Assembly: GCA_964017065.1 (NCBI GenBank)
Contig: OZ024786.1
Coordinates: 2,044,411-2,108,410 of the forward strand
DNA: 64,000 nt
Origin: Haliclona indistincta
Taxonomy: Eukaryota; Porifera; Demospongiae; Haplosclerida; Chalinidae
Direction of reading: 5' to 3'
Every line of letters begins with the position of its first letter. Position 1 is the first letter of the stretch. Below are positions 14,201 through 27,236 of this stretch, piece after piece. The notes below the pieces were generated by a model, which searched no databases, was not told where the DNA came from, and was given only the letters and a program-made list of their open reading frames with translations. Made by a program: the position numbers and the translations under genes.

Positions 14201-17200
14201 ACCTGTACTCTGTAGCTGGCAAAAACAATGATTGTGTGTGTCTGGGGATGCCTATAGCCCTTTGTGACGAGCTAGTGATGGTTAGAAACTATCCATGCTA
14301 TGCTTTGATAGTAAAACAGCTGTATAGTGTCTTATGTGTGGTGATAATGATAGATTCACCTTCATGCACTAATGTGTTCAGTCTCTGATCATCCTCCATC
14401 GTGTGAATAAAGACAACAGTGACTACAGAGACTGAACATACATGTATTAGCGCTTGAAGTTGACACTATATTTTTCGACTTTGTTAGAAGAAAGTACATG
14501 TACATCTCTATACTTTAGAGTTGTAATGTAATGGGAATGGTGTAACCTTCCAGGTCGACTCTGACCCACACATGGACTTTAGTCTAGACTACAATTACCA
14601 GTTCTTATTGAGAGAACTCTGACAAGAGCAATAAACAGCTTTTTTGATTACCAGCATCCTTACATAGGCTGGTACTAGAAGCCTTGGTTATATGGTAAAG
14701 TGTAGATTTGTGTTTTTGGCTTGCATCCAAACTTAGTATTTGTTTGGTAATGATTAACCGGCTTTTTGATCATATTGTGCTGGAAAATAACTCGATTAGG
14801 TCTTGACTGGTGATGACAACATCTTGCAAGCCAACGTTATGCTGTTTACAACTCTTCGTGTGGAAGTCACCTGCCTTGAGCAAGACCAAATGGAAATGGG
14901 ATGTAGGGCGTTAGGTTTTGATAGCATCAGTTTGATATCCTTGCTTGATTGCCTCCTCAAATCACATCTCAGACTATTAATGCGATTTTGTGTCTTTGTA
15001 GTTGATAATTGTTCTGGCGGTCCCACGAATTAGTGCTAATTGTACATGTGCAGTCAGCATGTTCGGACACTCAGGCGTGTTGTGATGGGATTGCGTCCTC
15101 ACGTACACACTCCAGTCACTCCTACAGACATGATAATACACGTATCAAATGCACATTCAACCACATAAATACATGTACATGCACACAGTAGTGCTCAAAT
15201 TACATAAAATTTTGCTTCTGTTGATCAATTTTTTTGCTCAATTCTCAAAACTTTTGTTATTTTTGCACTAGTGGTGCTCATGTTTTGATCCAAATTTTCT
15301 GAGTGTCGAATTGTTTACACTGTCATAACTGCTTTTTCAATATCAAAGTGTGTGTTGCATCATGTGTGATCTGCTCTGTTTTGCCTGTTGATGATTAGAT
15401 TTCTCGAGGCACCTGGCAACCAGTGACACCGCTGTGTGTATAAGGGAAATGTTATGTCACAGACTAACTAGCAGCTCTGCGATGCAGGGGTTTAGTTTAG
15501 GTAACAAGAGCTTTGTGATAATTAATGTTGACACCCTAGCACGTAAACATGGTTTTTAGAACAACGACCATGTGACTCGACCGCACATCTGATGCAAGAG
15601 TAAAAAAGAACATGTACTACAGTGGACCCCTGAAATGAGGACACCACATTATTGTAGGCATTACACGTGATCCCAAATCAACATTTTGTGTGCGTTTTGC
15701 AACCCCTGAAGCAAGGACACCTCTCTAATAAGGACACCATTTGTGGGCCTTGAGGGTGTCCAGATTAGTGGTACTCTGTAATGGAAAGACTTGCATGTCT
15801 AATACATGCAATGGTATATATTTGTACGTGGACGATTTCATTTTTATACCGTATTTTTTCACCATCGTATCACTACTCTTCATAGTGTCTGCTACTGTTG
15901 TGTTGTATTACCAATGAACTTCTGGCACTGTCTACTGAAATATCACTCTCGACTCGGTTTTCCGACCAAACAAACGCTGCAATCACACGATATACAAAGC
16001 AGCACCATATCGATTACAATTTAGCATTAATAGGTTGCGTGCACCTCCTCTGCATATCCTATAGACATCCAATGGAACACACAAGTAGGAGTCAGTGAAT
16101 TGAATAGATCTGTTTTGGAAGACCTGCTTGGTTGACTAACTTACACAGCTTCTGTATACTGTTTGTTAAGTGCTGAAGTCGATTTTTAGGCTTCTTGCGA
16201 TACCGAAGAGAAAAACGTACGCTGTCACCTAGTGTTCAGTCTCTGATCATCCTCCATCGTGTGAAGAAAGACAACTCATGAAGGTGATGCTCTACACTTC
16301 GACTTCAGCTTTGATGTAAATCGTTTATTTGCTTTGAATCAGTATTAGTCATTGTGGGTAATTATCTGTAACCAGAGACTAATCAGAAGCCAGAGTGAGC
16401 GCATGATTGGAGAGAACTCAAGTACCATACTCTTTACAGCGTAACTCGTTCGCCCATTTCTCACGTTACGATCAAGTTTTTGTCCGCTAGACTATCGATT
16501 CACTTTAACCACACTTGGTAATGGTTCGAGCAATTAGGCCTACGCCTACTATATTTACACTTTCTTAAGTAGGAAAAAATTACTGTGGTAGACCATGATG
16601 GTCACTGCACTGTATCCTGTTTTGTTTCTTTGTTTCGCATGATGCAATTTGCAACAGGACGTATGAGACTCAAGTGACTAAAATATATCCTGCTTGCTAA
16701 TGCAAGTCAGTGTCAATATGGAACAGCATACATGACTAGGCTACAAGTGATTTATAATAGTGAGTGTCCAGGCTATGTTGAATAAGCAAGGCAGAGGAAT
16801 AAATGCTGTACATGTACTTCATTCAAGCACACATCTACATGTAGTTGCCGGTTTACGGTACAGAATGCCCTGTGCTACTTACGGCAGCATCTTATTAGCT
16901 TGTACTGTAAATGCACTATACAATGCTCAGATTCATGTAGGATGCAAGGGTGTATTTTTATTATGACTCTACTGAAGCACTTGTGCACCTGAGCATGCAA
17001 GTATTCTCACCCCCCTCATTCTCTTTATCTCCTCCACCATTTCACACACAATCTTCTTAATTTCGATGCTAAACGGCACGTTCTGCTAGTATGAAATGGC
17101 ACTCGAAAAATGTCACGCTCACTCACAGCATAATAAGGAATACCACCACTACCCACGTGCATGAATGTCTGCCAGAAGCAGTGTTCTTTGATACCAAAGC

Positions 17201-20200
17201 CTTTCTTAACCATTGCGGTCACACACATACAGTGTTCTTTTGCTTCGAACCTGGAAAACCCTGAATACACGCTATACCTTTGTTTTGAATCTGAGCAAGC
17301 TCTTCAAACTAAGTTTGCATTCGTAGCTGAAGTCATGCCTTGTTTTGGTGCTTGTCCTGACCGGTCTAAGCAAGCGATGTTCCTTGTGGGCACTACAGAC
17401 TTGGAGACGTGTTTTGTTGACATTTTAAATCGGAATTTAAGGATCAAAAGCCAAAGCTGTTATAAGAAACTATTGCTCGTATGCAAACACCTTCAGATTA
17501 GGTCACGACTTGTGAAGAAATTTGCATCATGTATTACATGGATATTTTCCTGGTAACCATTGCCACAGGCCAAAAATTAATATTATTTTTCTAGCTAAAA
17601 CTAACTTCACTATAATTCGATATCTCTGTTCGTGAGGTGTGAAGAATTTACATCACTAGTTACCGTGACGACAAGAATAACCAACGGTCAGCCAGCTGCA
17701 CAAATTATTTCACTTCTCAAAAAAGGCATCAAATTAAGTGAGTCGAAGGTGTTGGTGAAATAAGCTGGTTACAACATACCTTATCTCTCCGGGCTTGACT
17801 TAAAAATGGTCACTGGTGCTCCCAACACAGCATTCCAGGCTGAGAATCGAGTTAGTGCATGACTGTTGTCAACAATTAGAGCCGGTTTCCTTCGCCATCT
17901 ATTGAGTGGTGAAAATTGAATTATCGCTTACCCAGTGGTATACCGGCATTGCTACGGGTTTGTTGACACTCTCCTACTTGAATTGAGTGGGCAGTTTGGT
18001 AAACACTGCTCCTACAGTCTAGTTCAAAGAATTGGGGATTATTTATTTACAGAGGTAGGTACCCTTGTTTGACGCCATTTTGGGCTGTACAGATCAGCTT
18101 TTTAATTCTCTTCCTTCCTGCTTCCTTGCATCATCCCCCTTGTCTTGTTTGACAGCTTGTATACAAGCTAGCTTGCCTCTCTATCTCCATAGTGACCGTG
18201 TTCAGTTAGCAATGCATCTTGTGACTTCCCTAAGCACCCACTCACGTACACATCAGCTTTGCTCAAGACATACCAACCATTCATTGACACTCGGGTCACG
18301 CTTTATTTCAACATCCTCTCCCTTAGCAACCAAATGCTCCAATAAAAAAATTATCATGATGCTGTATCCTGTTCAAAAAATCAACTTGAGAATGTCCTGC
18401 GAGCTCTTGACCCTTGCATTGACTACAGTGGGACCCCTAAAAGGACACCACCAACATTGTGTGTGCCCTTGAAATCAGGACACCTCTCTAATCAGGACAC
18501 AATAGAGTCCAGATTAGAGGGGTACCACTTTACTCTCCCTGCACTTATCAATATTTCCCTCCTTGTTGATTTTACACACCCTGTTCCGTGTACACTCACA
18601 CGTGCTGCCGTGAATACTCAAAAGAAATGCACACGCACGATTATGGTTGATAAACCAAGTGTTGCATACCACCAATACTTTCTCAAAGCTGTTATACAGA
18701 ACAGCATTGCAATGGCTGCTTCAATCAATTTCAAACACGTATTTTACAAATAGTGTGAGAGTGTCTACAGCTTATTCATCAAATTCAGTAGACTGGTGCC
18801 CCTTTGAAAATGACATAAAGTTGCAAGTTGGTTTTCACAGCACCCTCTAATTAGCTTGATTGGGCTTGTGTTGCTAGTGACGACAGGGCTAATTATATTC
18901 ACGCATTGTGGATTACCAGTAATTCAATTATTCAATCCTAGCATTCTGCGTTGTGGATTGAGAATTGTGAATCGATGAGAAAAAATATTTGTATCTACAG
19001 AGCATACCGTGACTGTTGTGACAATAATTGCTTTAGCGTAATCTCTGATTGTTATACTATCAGTTTAGTACTCACACTACTCCATAATGTTGGACTTCAA
19101 ACGATGACTCATGTCCATCAGACTGAGAGACTAGCGTCCAACATGTTTTGTGCCTCTTTGAGATGGAATGCTGCATTATCGAGACACCACTCTCGAGTGT
19201 TTTACTACAAGTAGAAATGATTCTCCTAGGCATTGCTTTTTGGGATCCAGTCTTACACTGGAATTGACTGTTCGAACTTACGCAATACTTTCCAACAGAC
19301 CTTCGTGTACGTAGTTTTCTAAATTATATCAGTTTACGGTTTCGTATCGTCACGGTCTGTAGTTCAGTGTCACATGACCACTACGCTGCCTACCAACATC
19401 ACTGCAATACGATATTGCATCAGATTTGAATACGCATGACACATACTTTATAAATAATATCATCATTGTATTACAGTACATGCTATAATTAGCTGCATAT
19501 TGCATTGTGCATTGATGCGTGACGTGTATTTGCAGCCGTCATCGAAATACGATCTGTACAAGGCTGAGTAACCTCTGTCTGTACCGTTAATACCCATCTA
19601 CTCGATGGGTTGCACTACTGGATAAGACTCACTATTATGGTATGTACTAGGCGATCCATGACATGAACCTACATCTGCTCATTGGGTTAAAACTCTGTAT
19701 AAGGCTCAATATTATAGTCCTTTCATTATTTGATACATGACGTGTACTCAACTACAACTGCTCATTGGATTATGGTGCTGAATAAGGGTCTGTTACTACG
19801 GTCCTTGTAGTAGTTGCTACCCGGGTTCATTGGGTCTACAAAGCGAGGTCGTTGCTAGTGTACAGGTCAATGGCTGTGATATCAATTATTGGACACTCCC
19901 ACTCACTAATCCCAACCTCCCACACAACTTAACTATTGTAGCTGTGTGTGAGGCTACTACAAGCGGCCGCTCAGTCGACCGACGTGTGTGTGCAAGCCGT
20001 GTGTGTGTGAGTACGCACACTATTGGGTATTTCATGTGTCTATAAGACCATGTGTGGTAATGGTTCTCAAATTTTACTACATTCACAATAAAGTTTGTTT
20101 GGCTAATGTATGATTTCATCGCTAACTCAACGAAGGAGAAAATTGAGAATAACAGTCACACACACAGTACGTGACATTAATATGCAATAATTCCTTTTTA

Positions 20201-23200
20201 GATAGAATGCAAGATTTGTTGCTTGTAGACTAAACATGCCTATAGCTATTCCCTTGTGTTCACTGACTATGGGGTAGCCGAGGAATCCCGAGCACTTCGT
20301 CGGGACAATTGCACTGGGAGTTTGTGGTTACTAAATCTAATTCTTCTGACAGACAAATAAATAACCACAATAATAGCAATAATAGACAATAACCATAGCA
20401 ACATGGAATGCACTTTCATAGGCTCTGTTTACAGTGACACCTCATTAATGATATTACAATAACCGCCCACTTCCTGTTTGGGCCTGATTATAAAAGCTAG
20501 TGTCAGTAGTCCCAGGTCAGTTATCGAGGCAAGCCCAGGCTGCAATCTCTAATGTCAATGGCTGCAGTATATGAGACCCCAATGTACCACCATCATCATA
20601 GAAACGTTATACCTACCACAGCTGCCCTAGTTTGGCCTGTCCCTTTGGTGAGAAATCAGTACCTACATTTGTATAGTCCTATACTATAGCTAACCTGGTG
20701 TCATTGTGTACCATGTACTGTGCTTGTCTTCTAGTACTAACTAGTGTTTCATCCTGTACAAATGTGTATGACTACTGCAAGTTAATGTACCCAGAGTATG
20801 TTGACTAAATGTATAGCTGTTGCTGCATGTAGCACAAACTGCCTGCTTGCAGTGAGGGGTCCACTATGTTTTATTTGTTACTGGTACAGGTTCAATGTTG
20901 TGCATTGATATATTCTTTGTGCTGTAGTTGAATTAGTTAGAGGTCAAAAGCGTTTTCAACCATTTTAGCAAACTGTGAATTCTGCTGTGCATTTGTGCGC
21001 TTGTGTGTCACTTGTTGACACCTATCCTTTGATTGATCAAAGCATTCTAGCTACTTAGTCGTTATCCAACAACCCTCAATATTAACAATATTAATCTGAT
21101 TTACAACTCACGCCACTGGTTAACGAAAGGTTTGAAATTCTTGGAAACCGTATGTGAAAAATTCGCACCATGCGGTGTTGTGTCTAGCCATCGTTGTTGT
21201 TCACAGATGTTGTTGGCAACGGTTGCGAAGAGGGAGTTTGAAATGCGTTAGTCGAGTGTGACGTGTATAGTCTATCGGCCGGTGAATAACTTGTCATAAC
21301 TTGACACTTCATTGCACATCTAAACATCCTCCTCTTGCGCCCCGCTACTGTTTACCCACCTACACACACACCCACTTACCCACCTACTCACGTACTTTGT
21401 CACTCACACTTCACCAGCACACATACGCATTCACTTGCGCACTCTTCACTGACTGAGCATTCACTTGTTCACATGTAGACGCATTTCTTCACACAGCTGC
21501 TTGTGATCTAGCTAAACATGCGAATCCAATCTGTTTACTCACTCACTTACCACCTGATCTGTCTGCAAACTCAATTACAATCCCCTCATGGTAATAGATA
21601 CTCCTACATTCTGTCAAACGTCTCCCAAAAATATAACCTTATACTTTCGTTTATGGATTGCCAGTCTAACCTACTAAGGCTAAATTACACTGCCTAAGCA
21701 CTTCTGTACATTCCTTTGTGAATAATTATATTCCTCTTGCCTAGAATGTGATAGTGTTTTTGTCAATTACCATAATTTCCAAAATACTATAGTTGTGTTG
21801 GCGCTTGAGGGTAGTTAAAATATGCAATGACCAATTGAAATTCACTTTCTATGGTTACAACTGTCTCTGTTGTGCTTGGTTTGGAATTAGTAACAGACAG
21901 GGTCTTGCGGATTGTGGTTGCATGGCTCGTTTCATTCGATGACAGCGTTGATCATTGCATGGCACCGCTATGGGCTGTCTGCTATTTGATCTGCACCACA
22001 ATCACACGCTGTCTCACACATTCTCTCCTCTTAATCAGTTTATGTGTGAGTTGGTTAATAATTGTTTATTATTCCTCAGCACGTTGTGTTTACACAAGGC
22101 TGCCTGCACATGACTGTGCAATCAATAATGTCTGGGTTCCCTTGTCTGTGGTTAAATCGACATATGTCCGACAGTGACCAAGCCTTTGTAGTAGATAATC
22201 TGCGGTCAGCAGGCAACGCCCTAATATTTTAATCCCACAGTGAATTCGAATGAGTAGGAGGCCTACATGTCGTTTATACTATACATGCTGGAAGTAAATT
22301 ATTATTAGTGCAAGAGTGGGAGTTAAGATTTTCATCACCCAGGCAACTCTAAGATAATTTTAATTGCATTTAGCAGTTTACATAAGGACCTGTCATTTTA
22401 AACTTGTGGTGCGTGCTAAAATAGGTGTGCTTGTAGAAGAAGCTGTGCAGTGTTCGAACCACATTCCACTGCATACTCCCATATACATGTACCTCTCCCA
22501 CAAATACTCCTACTAAATTCTAACCTCTCAAACCTCTTGACTTAGTCATGCGCCATTTCATCGCATTGCTGAGCAATTCTTTCTCCGCACTCCTCCACAG
22601 CCGAAATCATGTACTGATACACGAAATCCCACATGGCGAATCTTTTTGTTTGCAAATAGAAATTTACACGACACCATATATGCTGTTAATATGCAAATTT
22701 TAATTTGTAACACCTCATTTAATGTCCTCCCTCTTTGCAGGTATCAGGTATCCCTGGTACGAAATGGAGCAGCCCTCCAATGTCCACAACCGACTCGATG
22801 ACTTCGTTCTCCGAGCCCGGTTTAATTCCTGAATCCGTTCTCCATCACCACATCCACACTGGTGCCGGAGATTCCAGTCCATATGAAAACGGCTCCGAAA
22901 GCACCAGTAGCTCTGGACACCGCAAGGAACATCTTTTCCGCGGCTCTTACTCTGATCATGGCGGCTACAACGACAGAGGCATGTATCTACCACACACCAG
23001 TAGCACTATTTCCACAGATGAGAATGAACTGGAGCCTATCCTGGCCGCAATGAGTCACAGTCGTCCAACCCATCTCTACCACCACCATCACCCCAATCGG
23101 CGCCACTACCAACACCAACATCATCATCGTCGTCACCACCAGCAACCAATCCACCATTACCCACTCAGCCAGGATAGTGATTACCCCTATGCCTCTTCAT

Positions 23201-25968
23201 CTGCTCCCCTCTCTCAGCATTCCGGCAGCTACTACAAGCCTGGCTCCCCTGCCTCCAGCAGCGAGACTGAGGGCAGTTTAGCATCCTCTGTTAACCGCCG
23301 CCTGAAGTCAGGACCAGCTAGCCCGGCTTCCTCTTCAATCGATTTGAGTCAAACCACTAACTCCAGCACACGCAGTGGTGGATACAACTATCGTCTGCCT
23401 CGTCCATCGCACATGGGTAACGGGTACCATGGTCCCATGTATCCACGCCATTATCCAACTGTACTTGAGGTGGAGCCTCACATGATTCCTAATGATGTCC
23501 CTCCTCCCGGAGCTGGTAAGGCCTATCACATTGCTCCTGGTCACCGCCCAATGCCCGCTGATCGCCCAATGCCTGCTGAACAAGCTCACCACACTCCCGA
23601 ATCTGCTCAGAAAGCTCCAAGAAGGAAACCAACTAGCGAAGAAAAATCCGAACGAGATCCCTTCTCAGTAAAACTAGACATGGTGATGTCCGTAATGTCT
23701 GCTTTCTCCATTACTTCGAAATCTGATGGAGATGCGGTCAAGCTGATTCTGGCTTTGTCGCAGTCACCTGAGACAAGCAGTGTGATGAGCGAATCTCTCT
23801 GCATCGAACATCTTGTTCAAATCCTCCACAAAATCAAGCAAAAGGGGTCCAAAGAGCATGCCGAGATTCGCATCAAAGCAGCTGAAGCCCTCCGCAACAT
23901 TGTCAAGGCAAACAGCTCGACACGCAAGGGCAAGACTGAGCTAGCAGTTTTAAACAGCCTCGAGAGAGTTCGAAATCACTGTGAGCAAATGTTCCACTTT
24001 ATCTACAACTACCGCGGACATCAGCACAATATTGACCCAATGGTGCTCGAATCCTTGCAAAAGTCATGTTACGAGCTGATGGCGACTCTCCGAAAGCTAT
24101 TTAAGTATTCTGGAGAGAAAGAGTTCTACCGACCAGCTGTCCTCAATCTCGGTGGGCTTCAAGCTATGGCAGAAATTCTGGTAGTTGACTATCACCTTCC
24201 GCTTCGACCGGACAACCAGAAGGTCATCTGTCACTCTTCTGACATCATTGCTATCACCATCACCACTCTTATCAACCTGACCTACGGTGACGCTAACAGC
24301 AAGCTACTTCTCTGCAACTTCCCCAATTTCCTACATGCCCTCATTGGTCATATGTACTCTTCAGAAGAGGCAGTTCTCTCGAAAGGTGCCCAAGTGCTTC
24401 GAAACCTGTCCTGCAAAGCAGTTAAAGAAATAAAAGATTCGCTGCTGAAATGCAACGCTGTTGACGCTCTGATGGCCGCTATTGATAATGCAGATGGCGA
24501 AACCACTACTCAGCATATTACAAGTGCTCTGTGGAACATATCTGCTCACTCAGTCGAAAATCGTCACCACATTTGCCGCACGAGAACCGGTATTTCCACT
24601 CTGGTTAGCCTGTTGTCCTACCATAGTCCTTCAGGAGCTACTGTAGTGATTGAGAATGTTGGTGGAATCCTGCGTAATCTCTCGAACGTAATTTCTCTTC
24701 ATGAAGACTACCGCAAGCAGTTTCGCGAATCCGGAGGTCTAGCAAAACTAGTCCAGCACCTGAAGTCAAAGAATCGCACTGTCCTATCAAACGCCACAGG
24801 AATTCTCTGGAATCTTTCTGCTCGTTGCCCGGAAGACCAGAAGCTTCTCTGGGATCTCGGTTGTGTTCCTCTTCTTGACGTCCTGCAAACTTCACCAGCT
24901 AAGAACATCGGTGAAAACGCCCGAGCTGCTCTGCGTAATCTCCTTGCTTTCGGGCAGAGCAACAATATCGGAGCATTGGGCTCAAGATTGAGACGACCTT
25001 CCTCGAAATCGACCACAGTTCTTCCAGTGACTCACCTTAGTCAGTCTAGTGGAATGGACTACGAGATTCAGTCCGGTCGCAGAAGTGCACCTTACCACTC
25101 CACAACCACTGCCATATACCCTCATCCACCTGCCCACAACAGAGCAGATTTGAGATGCAAATCAGAAACTGGCTCTCACATTGTACGACGAAGAATAAGC
25201 GACGAGGAGTCCAGCAACGAAGACTACCAACAGAAGCCTTACAATCTGAAGTTCTCAAGAGTAGGATCTGCTCCACAACCTCACAACGAGGAGGAATGGC
25301 GGAATTACCGACCAGAGAGGGGCATGGAAGAAATGCCCGGCTTTAAGCTACTTAGGTCTCACTCACCTCATCATGCTGCCCAGAGAAGAACGGCACCGAA
25401 GCAAGTGATTCCACAGAGAGTTAGAACAACCGATAGACCGTCTACTCATTCTTTGTCACAGTCTGAATCGTACGATATGTCATCCGCATCTGAACTCCAA
25501 TCTATGGGCTACAACTTGTCCCCAAATTTTCAAGTCGAGCATGCTCGCGAAAGAGCAGAAAACGGAGTTGAATATGATGACTTACATGTAGACGTTGACC
25601 TAGAGTATGATGAACGATACACGCATGAGACCAGAGGCCTTCGAGTTCGTTCTATGTCTTCACCACCCTCTACTAGACGATACATGTACCTCTCTCAGCC
25701 CGACCCAGAATCTCGAGATCGCTTCACTCCTGAAGGCATGATCCATCCTCTCGAGAAATACAGCAATGCGTCTTCACCGCCTACTCCTTCCTACATCCAA
25801 GCTCAAAAGCAAGGGTCTGAAGAAACTCGCTCAAACACAGACAGTCTAGCACTGGACGGTACAATCCTAGATGATCAGCGAAGAGCAAGTCCGATAAGAC
25901 AAGTTTCCCAAAACTCGTCTCGAGGACAACTCCACTCTCCCACAAAAGACTTGAGCACTGAATTATAA
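5811..25968 (+). CDS. APC: adenomatous polyposis coli (APC) homologue, six coding exons
   Basis: Exons are 5811-5841, 6218-6396, 11112-11188, 13151-13262, 13538-13717 and 22741-25968. All junctions are GT-AG and phase-consistent, giving 1268 residues. The ATG at 5811 is preceded by AAG and by an in-frame TAG at 5799. Residues 1-193 include a charged helical stretch (EEQARFRDLQQYY, KEKEKQWRFRLMEIDDKL), placed like the N-terminal coiled-coil part of APC. Residues about 290-320 are His-rich. Residues about 500-932 are armadillo repeats with APC-specific wording: GGLQAMAEIL, TSALWNISAHSVEN, GGILRNLSNV, TGILWNLSARCPEDQKLLWD, ARAALRNLLAF. The C-terminal 336 residues are low-complexity and end STEL, a class I PDZ-ligand form. 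In bilaterians APC scaffolds the beta-catenin destruction complex and binds microtubules. The 20-residue beta-catenin repeats and the axin-binding SAMP motifs are not seen, so the protein is far shorter than vertebrate APC (over 2800 residues). Confidence 0.93.
8121..8370. repeat. 67 bp tandem repeat, three full units plus ends
   Basis: Units start at about 8155, 8221 and 8288, each GGTCCCTAGCTAGCTGGCTG followed by TTATAAGCAGRCAGTGATCA and CAGGTTCCACTGTACTGTTT. Units differ by a few bases. The unit contains a palindrome around AGTGATCACT and a CAGTGGAACC-type end, so it probably arose from a MITE. Confidence 0.85.
10538..10678. repeat. two units of the 67 bp repeat, inverted
   Basis: This is the reverse complement of the 8121-8370 unit: AAACAGTACAGTGGAACCTG, then TAGTGATCACTGTCTGCTTA, then CAGCTAGCTAGGGACC. 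The two units together face the first array across 2.2 kb of the same intron. Confidence 0.8.
11194..11276 (+). repeat. (GT)n microsatellite at a 5' splice site
   Basis: The run begins a few bases after the APC exon 3 donor (GTACAG at 11189) and continues for about 80 bp with three GC interruptions. Confidence 0.95.
13012..13147 (+). repeat. (CCCT/CTTC)n pyrimidine tract at a 3' splice site
   Basis: An almost pure pyrimidine run on the coding strand ends at the acceptor CACAG (13146-13150) of APC exon 4. It is an expanded polypyrimidine tract. Confidence 0.95.
13322..13465. mobile_element. hairpin MITE, family H, copy 3
   Basis: This is the best-preserved copy. The left arm reads AGAGTGTCACCTTCATGCAC and TAATGTGTTCAGTCTCTG. 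The right arm is its near-perfect inverse, ending GGTGACACTCTAAACTTTTG. It lies in APC intron 4. Confidence 0.8.
14349..14482. mobile_element. hairpin MITE, family H, copy 4
   Basis: The core and left arm (TTCACCTTCATGCACTAATG) are intact. The right arm has diverged, with an inserted ACATGT and GTTGACACT in place of GGTGACACT. Confidence 0.75.
15618..15780. mobile_element. pogo/Tigger-like MITE
   Basis: It starts TACAGTGGACCCCTGAAATG, ends in the inverted form GATTAGTGGTACTCTGTA, and has GGACACC motifs inside. It is related to the 18424 copy. Confidence 0.5.
16204..16308. mobile_element. hairpin MITE, family H, copy 5 (deleted)
   Basis: The core TCTCTGATCATCCTCCATCG is present. Parts of both arms are deleted compared with the 13322 copy. 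Confidence 0.65.
18424..18532. mobile_element. pogo/Tigger-like MITE, short copy
   Basis: It runs from TACAGTGGGACCCCTAAAAG to GATTAGAGGGGTACCACTTT. It is a shortened relative of the 15618 copy with the same GGACACCTCTCTAATCAGGA interior. Confidence 0.5.
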
Positions 25969-26599
25969 ACTCACTAACTTGTGAATGACGACCATTGAAC
26001 ACTTATGTGACAAAACGACAAAACAAGTATACGTGTATTATCAGTCTTCAAAATTTATTTATGAAGTGACTATGTTCTAAACACTGACTTATACGTGTGT
26101 GTCTATGTGTGTATCCAAAATTTATCAGTATAATTGTGAATATCATCAGCTAGAAAATTAATATTATTTCCTGGTTCTTGTATTATGGTGAAAGTTTGTT
26201 TATTTTATTATGAACACCTATTGAACTTATTGTCCTATTGAGCCCATGTTTTCAATAATAAATTGTTTATTCAAAATCAGGTTGAACAGGGAGGGTGTGA
26301 GTATCTACAACAACTTTTTAGATGGAACTAAAATCACGAAGATTTTGAAATTTATTTTGATACTGTAATCCCATAGCTATATAAGCAATTTAGACATCAG
26401 ATTGTCACCTGCAGAGAAGCAGCTAGAAACATGCTTTTGGGAGTGTTGAGTATACAAGTACCTAGATAAAAATTAATGGTTGCATGATTCATGTGGATTA
26501 ATAATAGCAAGTAGTTTTAGTAGCTACCAATGCATGCGCAGTGCAAGTAGGTCAGCATTGAGGACCTGGATAAGATGGTTATTACTATCGGTTGTTTTG
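25969..26599 (+). other. APC 3' UTR and intergenic sequence
   Basis: The APC stop TAA at 25966-25968 is followed by an AT-rich stretch with a polyadenylation signal at 26257. No other gene is seen before the NHL relic. Confidence 0.6.
26257..26262 (+). promoter_or_regulatory. polyadenylation signal AATAAA (APC)
   Basis: It is a canonical hexamer about 290 bp after the APC stop codon and the first good candidate downstream. Confidence 0.55.
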
Positions 26600-26868
26600 A
26601 TGAACAGCTACACATTTTGGACGGTTGAATTGCAATGGTTAAGATCCCTTACTGCCCACTTAGCATTGAAGGCACACTCTGCTGTCAACACTTGTAGATG
26701 ATGATAGTTCTTGTCAGCAACAAGAATGTGGTCATCTTGAGTCACTGCCACACCTTGTGGATGGTACTTGCCCTGTACCATACTGTCCAAAGCTCCTAAT
26801 TTTCTCCGAGTCGATGATGGGATCGATGATGGTGATACAGTGGTTGTTATAATGTATTTGGCAACCAT
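26600..26868 (-). pseudogene. NHL-repeat relic
   Basis: The minus-strand reading frame contains HPQGVAVTQDDHILVADKNY followed by HHLQVL. This is one NHL beta-propeller blade as found in RING/TRIM-NHL proteins. A stop follows soon after and no start or full propeller is present. It probably belonged to the same gene as the RING relic at 28154-28420, with the 27237-27700 hairpin element lying between them. Confidence 0.5.
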
Positions 26869-27236
26869 GAGGTGGCCTTATCTTTAATGTAGCTAGTCCA
26901 TAAGGATAATGCCAAATCAGTGAATCTTTGAATTGCCCTCCTGGGAATTACTTCTATATCAAGAGGCTAGGTGTGTCAAGAATATTGGTACAGTTCACCT
27001 GCACCCTTAGCTTATAGTGTGTGGAGGCCTGTAGCGAACCTCAAAACTGCCGGGAGTCACTTGATGTATGACACACTTGAGGTCAGCTACTGGAGAGAGC
27101 TGGCAGGAGACCTGCTCAGAGAAGAGAGAAGCTGCACTTCATAGATAAAAGCTTGTTTTATTACAATTTGCCTTAAATCAGTCATACCTAACCACACTAC
27201 AAAGACTGTGACATGCCAGTCTAAGATCACTAAACA

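Larger units (their letters stand above)
13718..22740 (+). other. APC intron 5 (9 kb)
   Basis: No further APC exon is needed: exon 5 ends in phase 0 and exon 6 begins in phase 0. The intron holds family H MITEs at 14349 and 16204 and pogo-like MITEs at 15618 and 18424. The rest is unremarkable AT-rich sequence. Short open frames here are not supported as genes. Confidence 0.65.

Noticed and set aside
14554..14600. Possible extra APC exon after TTCCAG
   Set aside because: It reaches a stop quickly, and exons 5 and 6 already join in phase 0.
14796..15033. Overlapping open frames on both strands in APC intron 5
   Set aside because: There is no recognisable domain, no splice sites in phase with APC, and no conservation cue.
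17161..17556. 131-codon open frame in APC intron 5
   Set aside because: There is no start context, domain or splice support, and the length is within chance for this much AT-rich sequence.
22715..25016. Minus-strand open frames opposite the APC last exon
   Set aside because: They are shadows of a real, conserved plus-strand coding exon.
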